From NCBI RefSeq assembly GCF_002090175.1, contig NZ_BBRN01000005.1, forward strand, positions 186,001 through 250,000: DNA of 64,000 nt, written 5' to 3'. The DNA comes from Demequina sp. NBRC 110057. Its GTDB lineage: Bacteria; Actinomycetota; Actinomycetes; Actinomycetales; Demequinaceae. Positions 29,612-37,391 of this stretch are shown piece after piece. The number at the start of each line of letters is the position of its first letter. Position 1 is the first letter of the stretch. Below the pieces are notes generated by a model. The model saw nothing but the letters and a program-made list of their open reading frames with translations, was not told where the DNA came from and did no database searches. The translations under genes were made by a program, and so were the position numbers.

Positions 29612-30445
29612 TTACGCGCGGTAGACGCTGATCGATCCGTAGCCCGTGCGGGCGTGAAGTTCGACAGAACGCTCGCCCTCGACCGGCCCGTGGTCGGCGT
29701 CGAGTTCGGTGCGCACGTCCCCGTGGGACGAGGACGCGTCGAGCCACACCGCTGTACCGCGTCGCACGCCGATCTTGACCGAGCCGTGGGTCGCCTCGAA
29801 ACGGGACGCCCCCTCGAGGAGCGCTCCCACCTTGATCGAGCCGTTTGTGGACCGTGCTGCCACGCCGCCACTGGCGCTGCCCACGCGGATCGACCCATTC
29901 GTCGTCTCGAGCGTGGCGGAGCCCGCGACATCGTCGACGCTCAGCGAGCCGTTGGTGCCGCGCACCGCGAGCGTGCCACCCACACGCCCCACCTTCGCGG
30001 CGCCATTGGTGAGCCGCACTTGGGCCTCCCCCACGACCTCGCCCACCTGCACCGAGCCGTGACCGCCGGCGACCTCGAGCGCATCGGCCCGCTCGACACG
30101 AATGGCCCCGTACGAGGCGGCCACCCGTGCCGCGCCGAGCCGTCCCACCAGGCGCACCTCGCCGTACTTGGTGGACGCGTCGACGTCGAGCCCCTCGGGC
30201 CCCTCGACGATGACGTCAACCGCGTCGGGGCGCCCCAGCATCGAGGTGCGGGCGGGCACGGTCACGACCACCGTCGCGCCCACCCTCTCGACGTTCGCGT
30301 TCTCGGCGGCCTCGCGGTCCCCCGCCCGCAGGCGGTTGGAGGGGTTGACCACCACGGACACCTCTGCGCGGCCCGCGATGCCCACCACCTCGATGCGCCC
30401 CGCGGGAATCTCGATCCTGACGCCCGCGATCTCTCGCTCACTCAT
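29612..30445 (-). CDS. DUF4097-family beta-helix protein
   Basis: Protein of 277 residues built of short repeats such as VRLTNGAAKVG, LAVRGTNGSLSVDDV, LETTNGSIRVGSASG and ARSTNGSIKVG. These form the DUF4097 beta-strand repeat, probably a right-handed beta-solenoid. No signal peptide is visible, so a cytoplasmic role is likely. The role of these proteins is unknown. The start overlaps the preceding gene by four bases (ATGA), so it is co-translated with the putative RHH protein. Confidence 0.82.
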   Translation of the reverse strand: MSEREIAGVRIEIPAGRIEVVGIAGRAEVSVVVNPSNRLRAGDREAAENANVERVGATVVVTVPARTSMLGRPDAVDVIVEGPEGLDVDASTKYGEVRLVGRLGAARVAASYGAIRVERADALEVAGGHGSVQVGEVVGEAQVRLTNGAAKVGRVGGTLAVRGTNGSLSVDDVAGSATLETTNGSIRVGSASGGVAARSTNGSIKVGALLEGASRFEATHGSVKIGVRRGTAVWLDASSSHGDVRTELDADHGPVEGERSVELHARTGYGSISVYRA

Positions 30446-30930
30446 CGGACCCACCCCTGGTAGGACGCGGCGGCACGACCACGGCGGGACTGCGGCCCCG
30501 GGCTCACGGCGGCGGCGACGGCGCGCACCAGCCACGCGTTCAGCGACACACCCTCGGCCGCTGCAGCCGCCTCGGCGCGCGCCTTCAGCGCGTCGGGAAG
30601 GCGAAGCGTGGTGCGGGAGGTCGCATCGTCGTCACCGACCACCTCGGGCGCGGCCGATGCCACGGCGGGCTCGGCGGCCGCCTCGCCCTCGGGCCGTGTC
30701 ACCACGAAGCCGACGTCGCGCCCGCGCACGCGTAGGTCGACGGAACCGGGGGCGAGGTCGCTGGAGATCTCCCCCGCCGCCTCGGACAGTGCTTCGACGA
30801 GCACCAGGCGCGTCGCGGCGTCGAGCGCTGCGGCGAGGCGCTCCGCGGTTTCCCGGGTCTCGTCGGTCCCCGCGCCCGCGGCGGCCACGAGCTGGCGCTG
30901 CAGTTCTTCGGTGTAGTGCATGAGTTCCAT
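30442..30930 (-). CDS. Ribbon-helix-helix (Arc/HicB-like) DNA-binding protein
   Basis: Protein of 162 residues. A helical N-terminal domain (MELMHYTEELQRQLVAAAG) is followed by a linker and a C-terminal RHH motif, TTLRLPDALKARAEAAAAAE, then GVSLNAWLVRAVAAAV, like HicB/Arc antitoxins. It is the first gene of a two-gene unit with the DUF4097 protein. Two TGACACC repeats lie just upstream, suggesting autoregulation. Starts at 30921 and further upstream are possible; 30930 was chosen because it leaves the repeats outside the coding region. Confidence 0.7.
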   Translation of the reverse strand: MELMHYTEELQRQLVAAAGAGTDETRETAERLAAALDAATRLVLVEALSEAAGEISSDLAPGSVDLRVRGRDVGFVVTRPEGEAAAEPAVASAAPEVVGDDDATSRTTLRLPDALKARAEAAAAAEGVSLNAWLVRAVAAAVSPGPQSRRGRAAASYQGWVR

Positions 30931-30940
30931 GGCGTCATGG

Positions 30941-30958
30941 TGACACCAATCTGACACC
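30941..30958. promoter_or_regulatory. Direct repeats upstream of the RHH gene
   Basis: TGACACC at 30941-30947 and again at 30952-30958 are 11 bp apart, one helical turn, and end 11 bp before the gene. RHH proteins often bind tandem half-sites on one face of DNA, so this is a good candidate for the protein's own operator. Confidence 0.5.
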
Positions 30959-31000
30959 ATCGCAAGTAGGGGCGGCGCGGATGCGCTGACGTACACTTGT

Positions 31001-31020
31001 GGTGGGACCTAGGTCCCACC
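31001..31020. promoter_or_regulatory. Perfect 20-bp palindrome with DosR-box-like core
   Basis: GGTGGGACCTAGGTCCCACC is its own reverse complement. It shares TGGGACC-NN-GGTCCCA with the palindrome upstream of the DUF3117 gene at 3280-3297. Its centre is about 80 bp before the RHH gene start at 30930, the same distance as at the other site. On the plus strand it also lies about 100 bp before the SCO4848-family gene. Confidence 0.55.
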
Positions 31021-31112
31021 CCGCACGCGAGTGTGGCCGCCGGGGCTCATCACCCCGGATCATGCATCGGCGGCCGCACCGCGCAGCGCGATCCATCGCC
31101 TACAGTGCGACA

Positions 31113-31334
31113 GTGGTCCTCTTCCTCAGCCTGATCCTTCTGATCAACGCCGTCTTCTCGTTCACGGTGTGGCCGCCGTTCCTCAGGCGCATCGCCGCCG
31201 ACGAACGCTCCACCGATGCCGCCGGCAAGCGCACCCGGTTCTTCACCGTGCACCTCGTGCTGATCTCGACCGCACTCGTGCTGGCGGCGGTCGCGTTCGT
31301 GGCGGCGGTCATCGGCTTCGCGTCGCTCGCGTAG
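31113..31334 (+). CDS. SCO4848-family small membrane protein
   Basis: Protein of 73 residues with two transmembrane helices (LFLSLILLINAVFSFTVWP and VLISTALVLAAVAFVAAVIG) and the intervening FFTVH segment. Start, length and sequence pattern match the SCO4848 family of actinobacteria, of unknown function. I used the GTG at 31113, because an ATG at 31062 would add a basic, non-conserved leader. It is convergent with the SDR gene, five bases apart. Confidence 0.72.
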   Translation: MVLFLSLILLINAVFSFTVWPPFLRRIAADERSTDAAGKRTRFFTVHLVLISTALVLAAVAFVAAVIGFASLA

Positions 31335-31339
31335 GCCGC

Positions 31340-32107
31340 TTAGAGGCGGTAGCCGCCCGAGGCCTCGATGCGCTGCGCGGTCACCCACGCCGCCCCGGGA
31401 TCGAGCACGCCGGCAATGACCCCGGCGATGTCGTCGGCCGTCGCGGATCGCCCGAGCGCCGTGCCCTCGGCGAACACCTGACGCACCTGCTCGTTTCCCT
31501 CCCAGCCCGAGAACGCCGTCTCGACCGGGCCGGGCGCCACCTGGTTCACGCGGATACCGCGCCCGCCGAGTTCCTGCGCCCAGTAGCGTGTGAGGACGTC
31601 GACGGCGCCCTTCATCGCGGCGTACGCGTCGCGGCCCACGTGAACGAAGCGGGTGAGCCCGGTGCCCAGCAGCAGCACCGCTCCCCCGTCCGCGAGCAGC
31701 GGCGCCCCGTTGGCGGGAGCGGCGATCGCCTGGGTGAGCAGGTACACGCCGCGCACGTGGGTGGCGTAGAGGGCGTCGAGCGTCGCGGCGTCGGTCGTCG
31801 CCAGCGTGGTGTCGGCCCCCTGGCCGGCGTTGTTGATCACCGCGGTCAGCGCGGCGCCGTCCCAGTGCTCGGCGAGCGCGGCGCGCAGCGCCTGGGCGAA
31901 CGGCGCGATCGCGTCGGCGTCGGCGATGTCGAGCTCCAGCGCCACCGCGCGGCGGCCCATCGCCTCGATGTCGGCGACCACGGCATCGGCCTCGTCGCGG
32001 TGCGAACGGTAGGTCAGCACCACGTCGTGGCCGCGGCGGACGAGTTCGAGGGCCGTCGCACGGCCGATGCCGCGGTTGGCTCCGGTGATGAGGGTGATGT
32101 CTGTCAT
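31340..32107 (-). CDS. SDR-family oxidoreductase
   Basis: Classical short-chain dehydrogenase of 255 residues. It has the cofactor motif TGANRGIG at residues 8-15, NNAG near 91 and the catalytic YxxxK as YAAMK near 157, preceded by GTGLTRF where the catalytic Ser is usually found (GTG in place of GSS). NADP preference is suggested by the basic YRSHRDE after strand 2. The substrate is unknown. It is divergent from the MmyB-like regulator with a 33-bp inverted repeat between them, so the two form a regulator-target pair. Confidence 0.87.
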   Translation of the reverse strand: MTDITLITGANRGIGRATALELVRRGHDVVLTYRSHRDEADAVVADIEAMGRRAVALELDIADADAIAPFAQALRAALAEHWDGAALTAVINNAGQGADTTLATTDAATLDALYATHVRGVYLLTQAIAAPANGAPLLADGGAVLLLGTGLTRFVHVGRDAYAAMKGAVDVLTRYWAQELGGRGIRVNQVAPGPVETAFSGWEGNEQVRQVFAEGTALGRSATADDIAGVIAGVLDPGAAWVTAQRIEASGGYRL

Positions 32108-32172
32108 GGGATGCCTCCTTGGTTGGGGTGTGGTCCCAGCCTGGGGCGGCCCGGCGCGGCGAACCAGGCGCC

Positions 32173-32205
32173 GCTCACCCTGGGGATGACGTCCCCAGGG
32201 TGAGC
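32173..32205. promoter_or_regulatory. 33-bp inverted repeat, probable operator of the MmyB-like regulator
   Basis: GCTCACCCTGGGGA (32173-32186) and TCCCCAGGGTGAGC (32192-32205) are perfect 14-bp arms around TGACG. The repeat sits in the 125-bp divergent region between the SDR gene and the regulator gene, 28 bp before the regulator ATG. It is the expected kind of site for a dimeric XRE protein that controls both genes. Confidence 0.68.
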
Positions 32206-32232
32206 ACGTGCGACCCCCGCATACTGGGAGGC

Positions 32233-33081
32233 ATGGACCTCACCGGACTGGGCACCTTCCTGCGCACGCGTCGCGACCGCCTCACCCCCGCGGCCGTCGG
32301 ACTGGTGCCGGGACCTCGGCGGCGCGTGCCCGGGCTGCGCCGCGACGAGGTGGCGGTGCTCGCCGGCGCCTCCGTGGAGTACTACACGGAGCTGGAGCAG
32401 GGCTCGAAGGCCCAGCCGTCCGAACAGATGCTGGCGGCGCTGGCGCGAGCCCTGCGGCTCTCGACCGACGAGCGCGATCACCTCTTCCGGCTGGCGGGGC
32501 GACCGGTGCCCGCGCGGGGCGACGATGCCCACGTAGACCCCGCGATGCTCGCCCTGCTCGACAGGCTCGACGACACCGCGGCCGCCGTGGTCAACGACCT
32601 CGGCGAGGCGCTCGTCACCAACCGCCTCGCCGTCGCGCTCATGGGAGAGAAGACGGGAATGGCCTGGCCCGTTTCGTCACAGATCTACCGTTGGTTCGTC
32701 ACCCCCGAGGCGGGCCGATGGATGCATCCCGAGCACCAGCACGCGCGGCTCTCGGAGTCCCTCGTGGCGGACCTCCGCGTGGCCGCCGGGCGGCGCGGCC
32801 CGGACGACCCGCGCCTGGCGAGGCTGGTCGCGGACTGTGCCGAGGCATCGGCCGAGTTCAGGGCGCTGTGGGAGGCGCACGAGGTGAGGCTGCGCCGCGC
32901 CGACGCGAAGGTATTCGTGCACCCCAGCATCGGCGAGATCGACCTGTTGTGCCACAGCCTGCACACCGACGACGGCTATCAGCGCCTGCTGTGGTTCAGC
33001 CCGCGCGAGGGAACGGACGCCGCGGAGAAGATGGCGCTGCTCGCGGTCGTGGGCGTCGAGGACGTGGTGACGCCGGGCTGA
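32233..33081 (+). CDS. XRE-family regulator with MmyB-like ligand-binding domain
   Basis: Regulator of 282 residues. The N-terminal helix-turn-helix carries the hallmark RVPGLRRDEVAVLAGASVEY, then YTELEQGSKAQPSEQML. The C-terminal MmyB-like domain includes NRLAVALMGEKTGMAWPV and IYRWFVTPEAGRWM. This family usually represses a neighbouring short-chain dehydrogenase gene, and that arrangement is present here. The ligand is probably a small hydrophobic molecule, by analogy with the family. GGGAGGC precedes the ATG at 32233. Confidence 0.88.
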   Translation: MDLTGLGTFLRTRRDRLTPAAVGLVPGPRRRVPGLRRDEVAVLAGASVEYYTELEQGSKAQPSEQMLAALARALRLSTDERDHLFRLAGRPVPARGDDAHVDPAMLALLDRLDDTAAAVVNDLGEALVTNRLAVALMGEKTGMAWPVSSQIYRWFVTPEAGRWMHPEHQHARLSESLVADLRVAAGRRGPDDPRLARLVADCAEASAEFRALWEAHEVRLRRADAKVFVHPSIGEIDLLCHSLHTDDGYQRLLWFSPREGTDAAEKMALLAVVGVEDVVTPG

Positions 33082-33091
33082 TGAGCAGCCG

Positions 33092-33592
33092 CTACCTCCT
33101 CAGGGCGGCAAGCATGTCCCCCGCGTCCGGTGCGGTGATCACGTCCGTCTCGTCCGACGCCGGTCGCTCGAAGCCTGCGGCGTAGGTGTCGAGAAGCGCG
33201 GCGGGCACGTCGATAGCGTCCGGCGCGGGCGCTCCGGTGGCGCGCACGTCGAGCCTGTCGCGGAGGGTTGCGAGCGGCACGTCGAGGAAGGCCACGGTCA
33301 CACGCGCTCCGGCCGAGGCCGCGAGCCGACGAAATTCGTCTCGCATGGCGCGCGACCAGAACGAGTAGTCGACCACGGCATCGGCTTCCCGTGAGAGCGC
33401 TACGACGAGACGATCGCGATGCGCGTCCACGACGCGATCGCGCACGTCGCCCGGGAGGGGGTGCTGCCGATAACCCTGCTCCCAGGCGTCGACGTCGATC
33501 GACAGTCGCAGCCAGCCGTCGGCCTCGAGCGCCCGCGCGACGGTCGACTTGCCGGCGCCCGCCAGCCCGCACATGAGGACGCAGCGTGCCAC
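33092..33592 (-). CDS. P-loop small-molecule kinase-like ATPase
   Basis: Protein of 166 residues with a Walker A motif CGLAGAGKSTVAR at about residues 9-21, an acidic strand LSIDVDAWEQGY, and a Walker B-like AVVDYSFWSRAMRDEFRR. It belongs to the AAA_33/zeta-toxin-like kinase group that phosphorylates small molecules or RNA; the substrate is unknown. It starts with GTG at 33592, five bases after the preceding gene, so they form an operon. It is convergent with the MmyB-like regulator. Confidence 0.8.
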   Translation of the reverse strand: MARCVLMCGLAGAGKSTVARALEADGWLRLSIDVDAWEQGYRQHPLPGDVRDRVVDAHRDRLVVALSREADAVVDYSFWSRAMRDEFRRLAASAGARVTVAFLDVPLATLRDRLDVRATGAPAPDAIDVPAALLDTYAAGFERPASDETDVITAPDAGDMLAALRR

Positions 33593-33597
33593 CGGCG

Positions 33598-33987
33598 TCA
33601 GGTGAGCCGCTCGAACACCATGGTCGCCTGGATGCGGTCACCGCCGCCCAGGCCGCCGGTGCCCGACGACGCGGTGGTGATGGTGTGGAGCCGGTAGCCC
33701 AGCGCTGCCTGCCCATTGATGACGCGCTCGAGCTCGGTGAGGTTGTTGGATCCCGATCCCCACATCTTCTCCTTGAGGACCACCTGCAGCACCACGTAGC
33801 TTGCGCCCGCGGCACCGGGGCGCGGCTGGGCGCCGGAGACCGCATCGGCCTGCGCGCGGCCGATCATCCCCGAGACGCCGCCACCCTCGGGTGCCTTGTC
33901 GCGCGTCGTCTCGGTCCAGGCCTCCCCGTCCCACCAGCGCTCCTTGCCAGTGCCGTCGTCGTACCACCCTGCCGCGGCGTTCGCCAT
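33598..33987 (-). CDS. DUF2510 plus DUF4177-like protein
   Basis: Protein of 129 residues. The N-terminus AAGWYDDGTGKERWWDGEAW is a DUF2510 tryptophan-rich module, and the C-terminal VVLKEKMWGSGSNNLTELER and LGYRLHTITTA match DUF4177. The function is unknown; DUF2510 modules are common N-terminal tags in actinobacteria. No transmembrane segment is seen. It is the first gene of a two-gene unit with the kinase-like ATPase. Upstream reading to 34260 is antisense to the next gene and was rejected. Confidence 0.75.
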   Translation of the reverse strand: MANAAAGWYDDGTGKERWWDGEAWTETTRDKAPEGGGVSGMIGRAQADAVSGAQPRPGAAGASYVVLQVVLKEKMWGSGSNNLTELERVINGQAALGYRLHTITTASSGTGGLGGGDRIQATMVFERLT

Positions 33988-34096
33988 GCCTGCCCCCGTC
34001 ACTCGTGGTCGCCACCGTTGGCGACGCTCGGAGCCTATCGACCGCGACGCGGCCGCGCGACGTAGCATCGTCGGAGGACCGAGCGAGGGAGCAGGC

Positions 34097-34519
34097 ATGG
34101 GCGAGAACGGCTGGACCGAGGCGGAGAAGGCCGCGATGAAGGAGCGCGCCGAGGAGCTGCGCTCGGAGCGTGGCGGCAAGAAGAAGGCCGATGCCCTGGC
34201 GGACCTGATGGCCAAGGTCGCCGAAATGCCCGACGCCGAGCGGCTCATCGCCGAGCGCATTCACAGCCTGGTCATGGCCGCCGCCCCTCGGCTCGAGCCG
34301 CGCACCTGGTACGGCATGCCCGCCTGGGCGAAGGACGGCAAGGTGCTGTGTTTCTTCCAGCCCGCCACCAAGTTCGACTCGCGGTACTCCACGTTCGGCT
34401 TCCAGGACGTCGCCGCGTTGGACGACGGCGTGATGTGGCCAGCGTCCTTCGCCCTCACCGCGCTGGGCCCGGCCGAGGCGGAGCAGATCACGGAGCTCGT
34501 CACGCGCGCGATGGGGTGA
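34097..34519 (+). CDS. DUF1801-like protein
   Basis: Protein of 140 residues. A charged helical start (EAEKAAMKERAEELRSERGG) leads into a YdhG/DUF1801-type domain with PRTWYGMPAWAKDGKVLCFF and KFDSRYSTFGFQD. The domain has an iron-chaperone-like fold, but the cellular role is unclear. GAGGGAGCAGGC precedes the ATG at 34097. It is divergent from the DUF2510 gene, with 109 bp between them. Confidence 0.78.
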   Translation: MGENGWTEAEKAAMKERAEELRSERGGKKKADALADLMAKVAEMPDAERLIAERIHSLVMAAAPRLEPRTWYGMPAWAKDGKVLCFFQPATKFDSRYSTFGFQDVAALDDGVMWPASFALTALGPAEAEQITELVTRAMG

Positions 34520-34594
34520 CGGGCGCGGCCCTCGCCGCGCGGTGGTCCGTACGATGGGCGGCGTGCTCGCCCCCGTCTTTCCGGCATCGGCCTG

Positions 34595-35506
34595 ATGCCT
34601 CGCTCGCCACTGCCCCAGCGCCACGGGCTCGACGCCGCGTGGGTCCGCATGCCGGGCCCCTCGGAGGCGACCCAGGCGTGGGCCACGGTCGGCGCGTTTC
34701 TCCACGACCGCCTGCCCGCGCGTGCGGAGGTGGCGAGCATGTTGTCGGCGGGCGAGTTCGTCGATGAGGCGGGCGTCCCGCTCACCGGCGACGAGCCGTA
34801 TCGGCCGCACCGGTTCGTGTGGTTCCACCGCCCCGTGGCGCCCGAGGCCGAGATCCCGTTTCCCCTGACGGTGCTCGACCGCACTGAGAACCTGGTCATC
34901 GCCGACAAGCCCCCGTTCATGGCCACCACTCCCCGCGGCGCCCACGTGACACAGACGGCGCTGATCCGCCTGCGCGTCGAGCTGGGGCTTCCCGAGCTCG
35001 CCCCCGCGCATCGGCTCGACCGGCTCACCTCCGGCGTGCTGGTCTTCACTACCCGACGCGAGGTGCGCGGCGCGTATGCGGGCGTGTTCCAGTCGCGGGC
35101 CGCCGTCAAGACCTACGAGGCGATCGCTCCGTTCGACCCCTCGCTCGCGTTCCCGCTGCGGCTCGTGGGCCGCATCGTGAAGCATCGCGGCAGCCTCCAG
35201 GCCGCCCTGGTGCCGGGCGAGCCCAATGCGGAGACGCTCGTCGAGGTGGCAGAGGTGCGCAGCTCCTGGGCGAGGTATCGCCTCTCCCCCGTCACCGGCA
35301 AGACCCACCAGCTACGCCTCCAGATGGCCGATGCCGGGCTTCCCCTCGTCGGCGACCCCCTGTACCCCGTGGTGGCGGCCGATGCCCCCGACGACTACGA
35401 CGCGCCGCTGCAGTTGGTCGCGCGCAGGCTGCGGTTCACCGACCCTCTCGACGGCGCGGAGCGGGACTACGCGAGCGGCTTCGCGCTGACCTGGCCCTCC
35501 TCGTAG
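34595..35506 (+). CDS. RluA-family pseudouridine synthase
   Basis: Protein of 303 residues that should isomerise uridine in rRNA or tRNA. The catalytic Asp lies in APAHRLDRLTSGVLVFT. Motif II-III regions KTYEAIAPFD, and TGKTHQLRLQM with GDPLYPV, are present. It has no S4 RNA-binding domain, as in the RluA subgroup of Rsu/Rlu enzymes. The gene ends 40 bp inside the convergent GNAT gene, so the coding ends overlap. The target base is unknown. Confidence 0.87.
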   Translation: MPRSPLPQRHGLDAAWVRMPGPSEATQAWATVGAFLHDRLPARAEVASMLSAGEFVDEAGVPLTGDEPYRPHRFVWFHRPVAPEAEIPFPLTVLDRTENLVIADKPPFMATTPRGAHVTQTALIRLRVELGLPELAPAHRLDRLTSGVLVFTTRREVRGAYAGVFQSRAAVKTYEAIAPFDPSLAFPLRLVGRIVKHRGSLQAALVPGEPNAETLVEVAEVRSSWARYRLSPVTGKTHQLRLQMADAGLPLVGDPLYPVVAADAPDDYDAPLQLVARRLRFTDPLDGAERDYASGFALTWPSS

Positions 35507-36024
35507 GCGGACTCGCGCACCATGCGTGCGACCTCCATCGGGTGTCCCGCGAGCGGGACCTCCTTGACTGCTCCCTCGAACGAGAAACCGTGGGCGCGAT
35601 AGAAGGCGAGGGCGTGCCGATTTCCCGTCCACACCCACAGGTAGGCGTCGCCCGCGCCGATGGCCGCGGTGAGCAGGCGGGTGCCGAGCCGGCCGCGCTG
35701 GTGCGCGGCCAACACGTACAGCCCCTCAAGTTCGCGCGCCACGGGCGCGTCGTCGTCACGGCCCTCGCTGGCGTTCGCGAAACCCACCACGGCATCGGCC
35801 ACCGTGGCGACGTACGTGTGGACGTCGTCGAGCCGTAGCGTGTCCGCCCAGCGTGCCGCGCGTGCGTCGAGGTCCACGTCGTCGAGCGCGCCGGCGGGAA
35901 GCTCAGCGCCGTACGACTCTCGCCACGATTGGACGTGCATCCGGGCGATCGCCGCGGCGTCGTCGGGGGTGGCTCGGCGGATCACGGCGGGAGTGCCGTC
36001 GGCGGGACGGGTCATGCCGGACAC
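35467..36024 (-). CDS. GNAT-family N-acetyltransferase
   Basis: Protein of 185 residues with a GNAT fold. The start IRRATPDDAAAIARMHVQSWR is shortened here to RRATPDDAAAIARMHVQSW; the strand-4 segment is LEGLYVLAAHQRGRLGTRLL, where Q/R-x-x-G-x-G/A for acetyl-CoA reads QRGRLG. AYLWVWTGNRHALAFYRAHGF closes the fold. The acceptor substrate is unknown. Its 3' end overlaps the end of the pseudouridine synthase gene by 40 bp on the opposite strand. Confidence 0.84.
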   Translation of the reverse strand: MSGMTRPADGTPAVIRRATPDDAAAIARMHVQSWRESYGAELPAGALDDVDLDARAARWADTLRLDDVHTYVATVADAVVGFANASEGRDDDAPVARELEGLYVLAAHQRGRLGTRLLTAAIGAGDAYLWVWTGNRHALAFYRAHGFSFEGAVKEVPLAGHPMEVARMVRESAYEEGQVSAKPLA

Positions 36025-36095
36025 GCTAGCGGTAGCGGCGCCGGCGTAGGCTCACCGGCATGAGCCTTGCGGGTGCTCACGGATGGGGGTGGGAC

Positions 36096-36446
36096 GTGAA
36101 TCGGTCACGGCGGCGCGGCGGTGTAGCCGCGGGGATTGCGTTCGTTGCCCTGACGCTCGTTGGCTCCGGATGCGGCGCGGGGGACGGCTCGGAGTGCGTG
36201 AGCTTCGTCGGCGAGATCAATCCGTGGTCCGGCGGGGAGGCGACGGCCACCGGGGCGGTCGCGGCGTGGATCGAGTCCGCCGGGGACCGCGGCCTCGGCG
36301 ACCTGGATCCCACGGGCTGGTCGCTCACGTCCGACGGCGGCGACGATCAGGTGTTCACCCGCGGCGACTCCACGCTGCAGGTGACGGCGGTTGACGTCAC
36401 GGGCACCACCGAGTGGTTCGTCGACCGGGCCACCGTGTGCCCGTAG
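36096..36446 (+). CDS. Small secreted lipoprotein
   Basis: Protein of 116 residues from a GTG at 36096, which is preceded by a purine-rich GGATGGGGGTGGGAC. A start at the ATG 36060 would add 12 residues. The N-terminus NRSRRRGGVAAGIAFVALTL is followed by the lipobox VGSGC. The mature part has three further cysteines, in SECVSF and ATVCP, and no family I recognise. It is probably attached to the outer face of the membrane. Confidence 0.62.
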   Translation: MNRSRRRGGVAAGIAFVALTLVGSGCGAGDGSECVSFVGEINPWSGGEATATGAVAAWIESAGDRGLGDLDPTGWSLTSDGGDDQVFTRGDSTLQVTAVDVTGTTEWFVDRATVCP

Positions 36447-36468
36447 CCCGAGACTCCGCGAGGCGGAT

Positions 36469-37299
36469 TCAGAGCGCGAGGTCGCGCGCGAGGCTCGCAA
36501 ACCAGCGCTTCTGATACTCGGACAGGTCGCTCCGTAGCGCCGACTGGGTGCTCTCCACCACGAAGTCACGGGTCCAGAGACCCGCCTTCACGAGACCCGG
36601 CACGACCACTGTGCGGATCGTCCCATCACCGTGCGGAAGGAGGTCGCGCTGAGCCAACGAGGCCGCCTTAACCCCGGGGGTAGTGAAGATTCGGGTGAAC
36701 AGCCGTTCTGTGACGATCGGCCGCGCGAGCAACCAGGTCAACAGCGGCCGACCGGGCTCGGCGGTTAATCCGCTGAAGAGCATGAGGACCGCGCCATCGT
36801 GGTGAGGAGCAGGCACCAGTTCCTCTTCGATCCACTCGTACATCACCGAGCGTCCGCCGTTGCGGTCCCCGTGCTTGGGGTTCGCCGCGTAGTCCGCGGA
36901 CCATCTCTCCACGAAGATCGACAGATCCCTCGGGAACAGCATCGGGTAAACCGCGCCCGCAAACGAGGGATCCGATGGGATCGGCCACACCTGTGCGGCA
37001 CGGGCCGGCGGGAGGGCCGCCAGCAGGACAACGGTCGCGGCGTCGCCATGACGATCCGTCATGCGGCCCTCCCACGCACCGATGAACTGCTCACGTCCGC
37101 CGGGATAATCCGGCCGGAGGCCGCGAAGCCAACTCGTCACCGTCGATCCCTGAGAGACGCTCAGAATCGCCCGCGCCTGCCCCACGAGAGGCTGACAGAT
37201 GGTCCGCCTCACCTCATCATCAAGGGAAGCGAGCTCGGAGAGCATGTCGTCGCGTCGACCGGTGCTGAGCAGTTGCCTCACGGACGCTGGCGTGACCAT
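36469..37299 (-). CDS. Hypothetical protein, possible remnant of a larger DUF6493-like protein
   Basis: Protein of 276 residues, no signal peptide, no membrane segment, mostly helical. The N-terminal pattern VTPASVRQLLSTGRRDDMLS recalls the first repeats of large DUF6493 proteins, which are several times longer, but the match is weak. The segment FPRDLSIFVERWSADYAANP and the C-terminal SEYQKRWFASLARDLAL are not known to me. Base use is less GC-biased than in neighbouring genes. It is flanked by the small lipoprotein and a methyltransferase and is not in an operon. It may be part of the variable segment at 36.5-41.3 kb. Confidence 0.55.
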   Translation of the reverse strand: MVTPASVRQLLSTGRRDDMLSELASLDDEVRRTICQPLVGQARAILSVSQGSTVTSWLRGLRPDYPGGREQFIGAWEGRMTDRHGDAATVVLLAALPPARAAQVWPIPSDPSFAGAVYPMLFPRDLSIFVERWSADYAANPKHGDRNGGRSVMYEWIEEELVPAPHHDGAVLMLFSGLTAEPGRPLLTWLLARPIVTERLFTRIFTTPGVKAASLAQRDLLPHGDGTIRTVVVPGLVKAGLWTRDFVVESTQSALRSDLSEYQKRWFASLARDLAL

Positions 37300-37391
37300 C
37301 GGCTCAGACTAGCCAAGCCTGGCCGCCGCGCTCGAGGAAGCGCCGGGGGACGTGGCCGCGACCAGCCCGCCCGAGACCTACGCTCCAAGGC

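Noticed and set aside
34261..35308. Long minus-strand frames over the DUF1801-like and pseudouridine synthase genes
   Set aside because: They oppose genes with clear family motifs and are themselves without recognisable domains.
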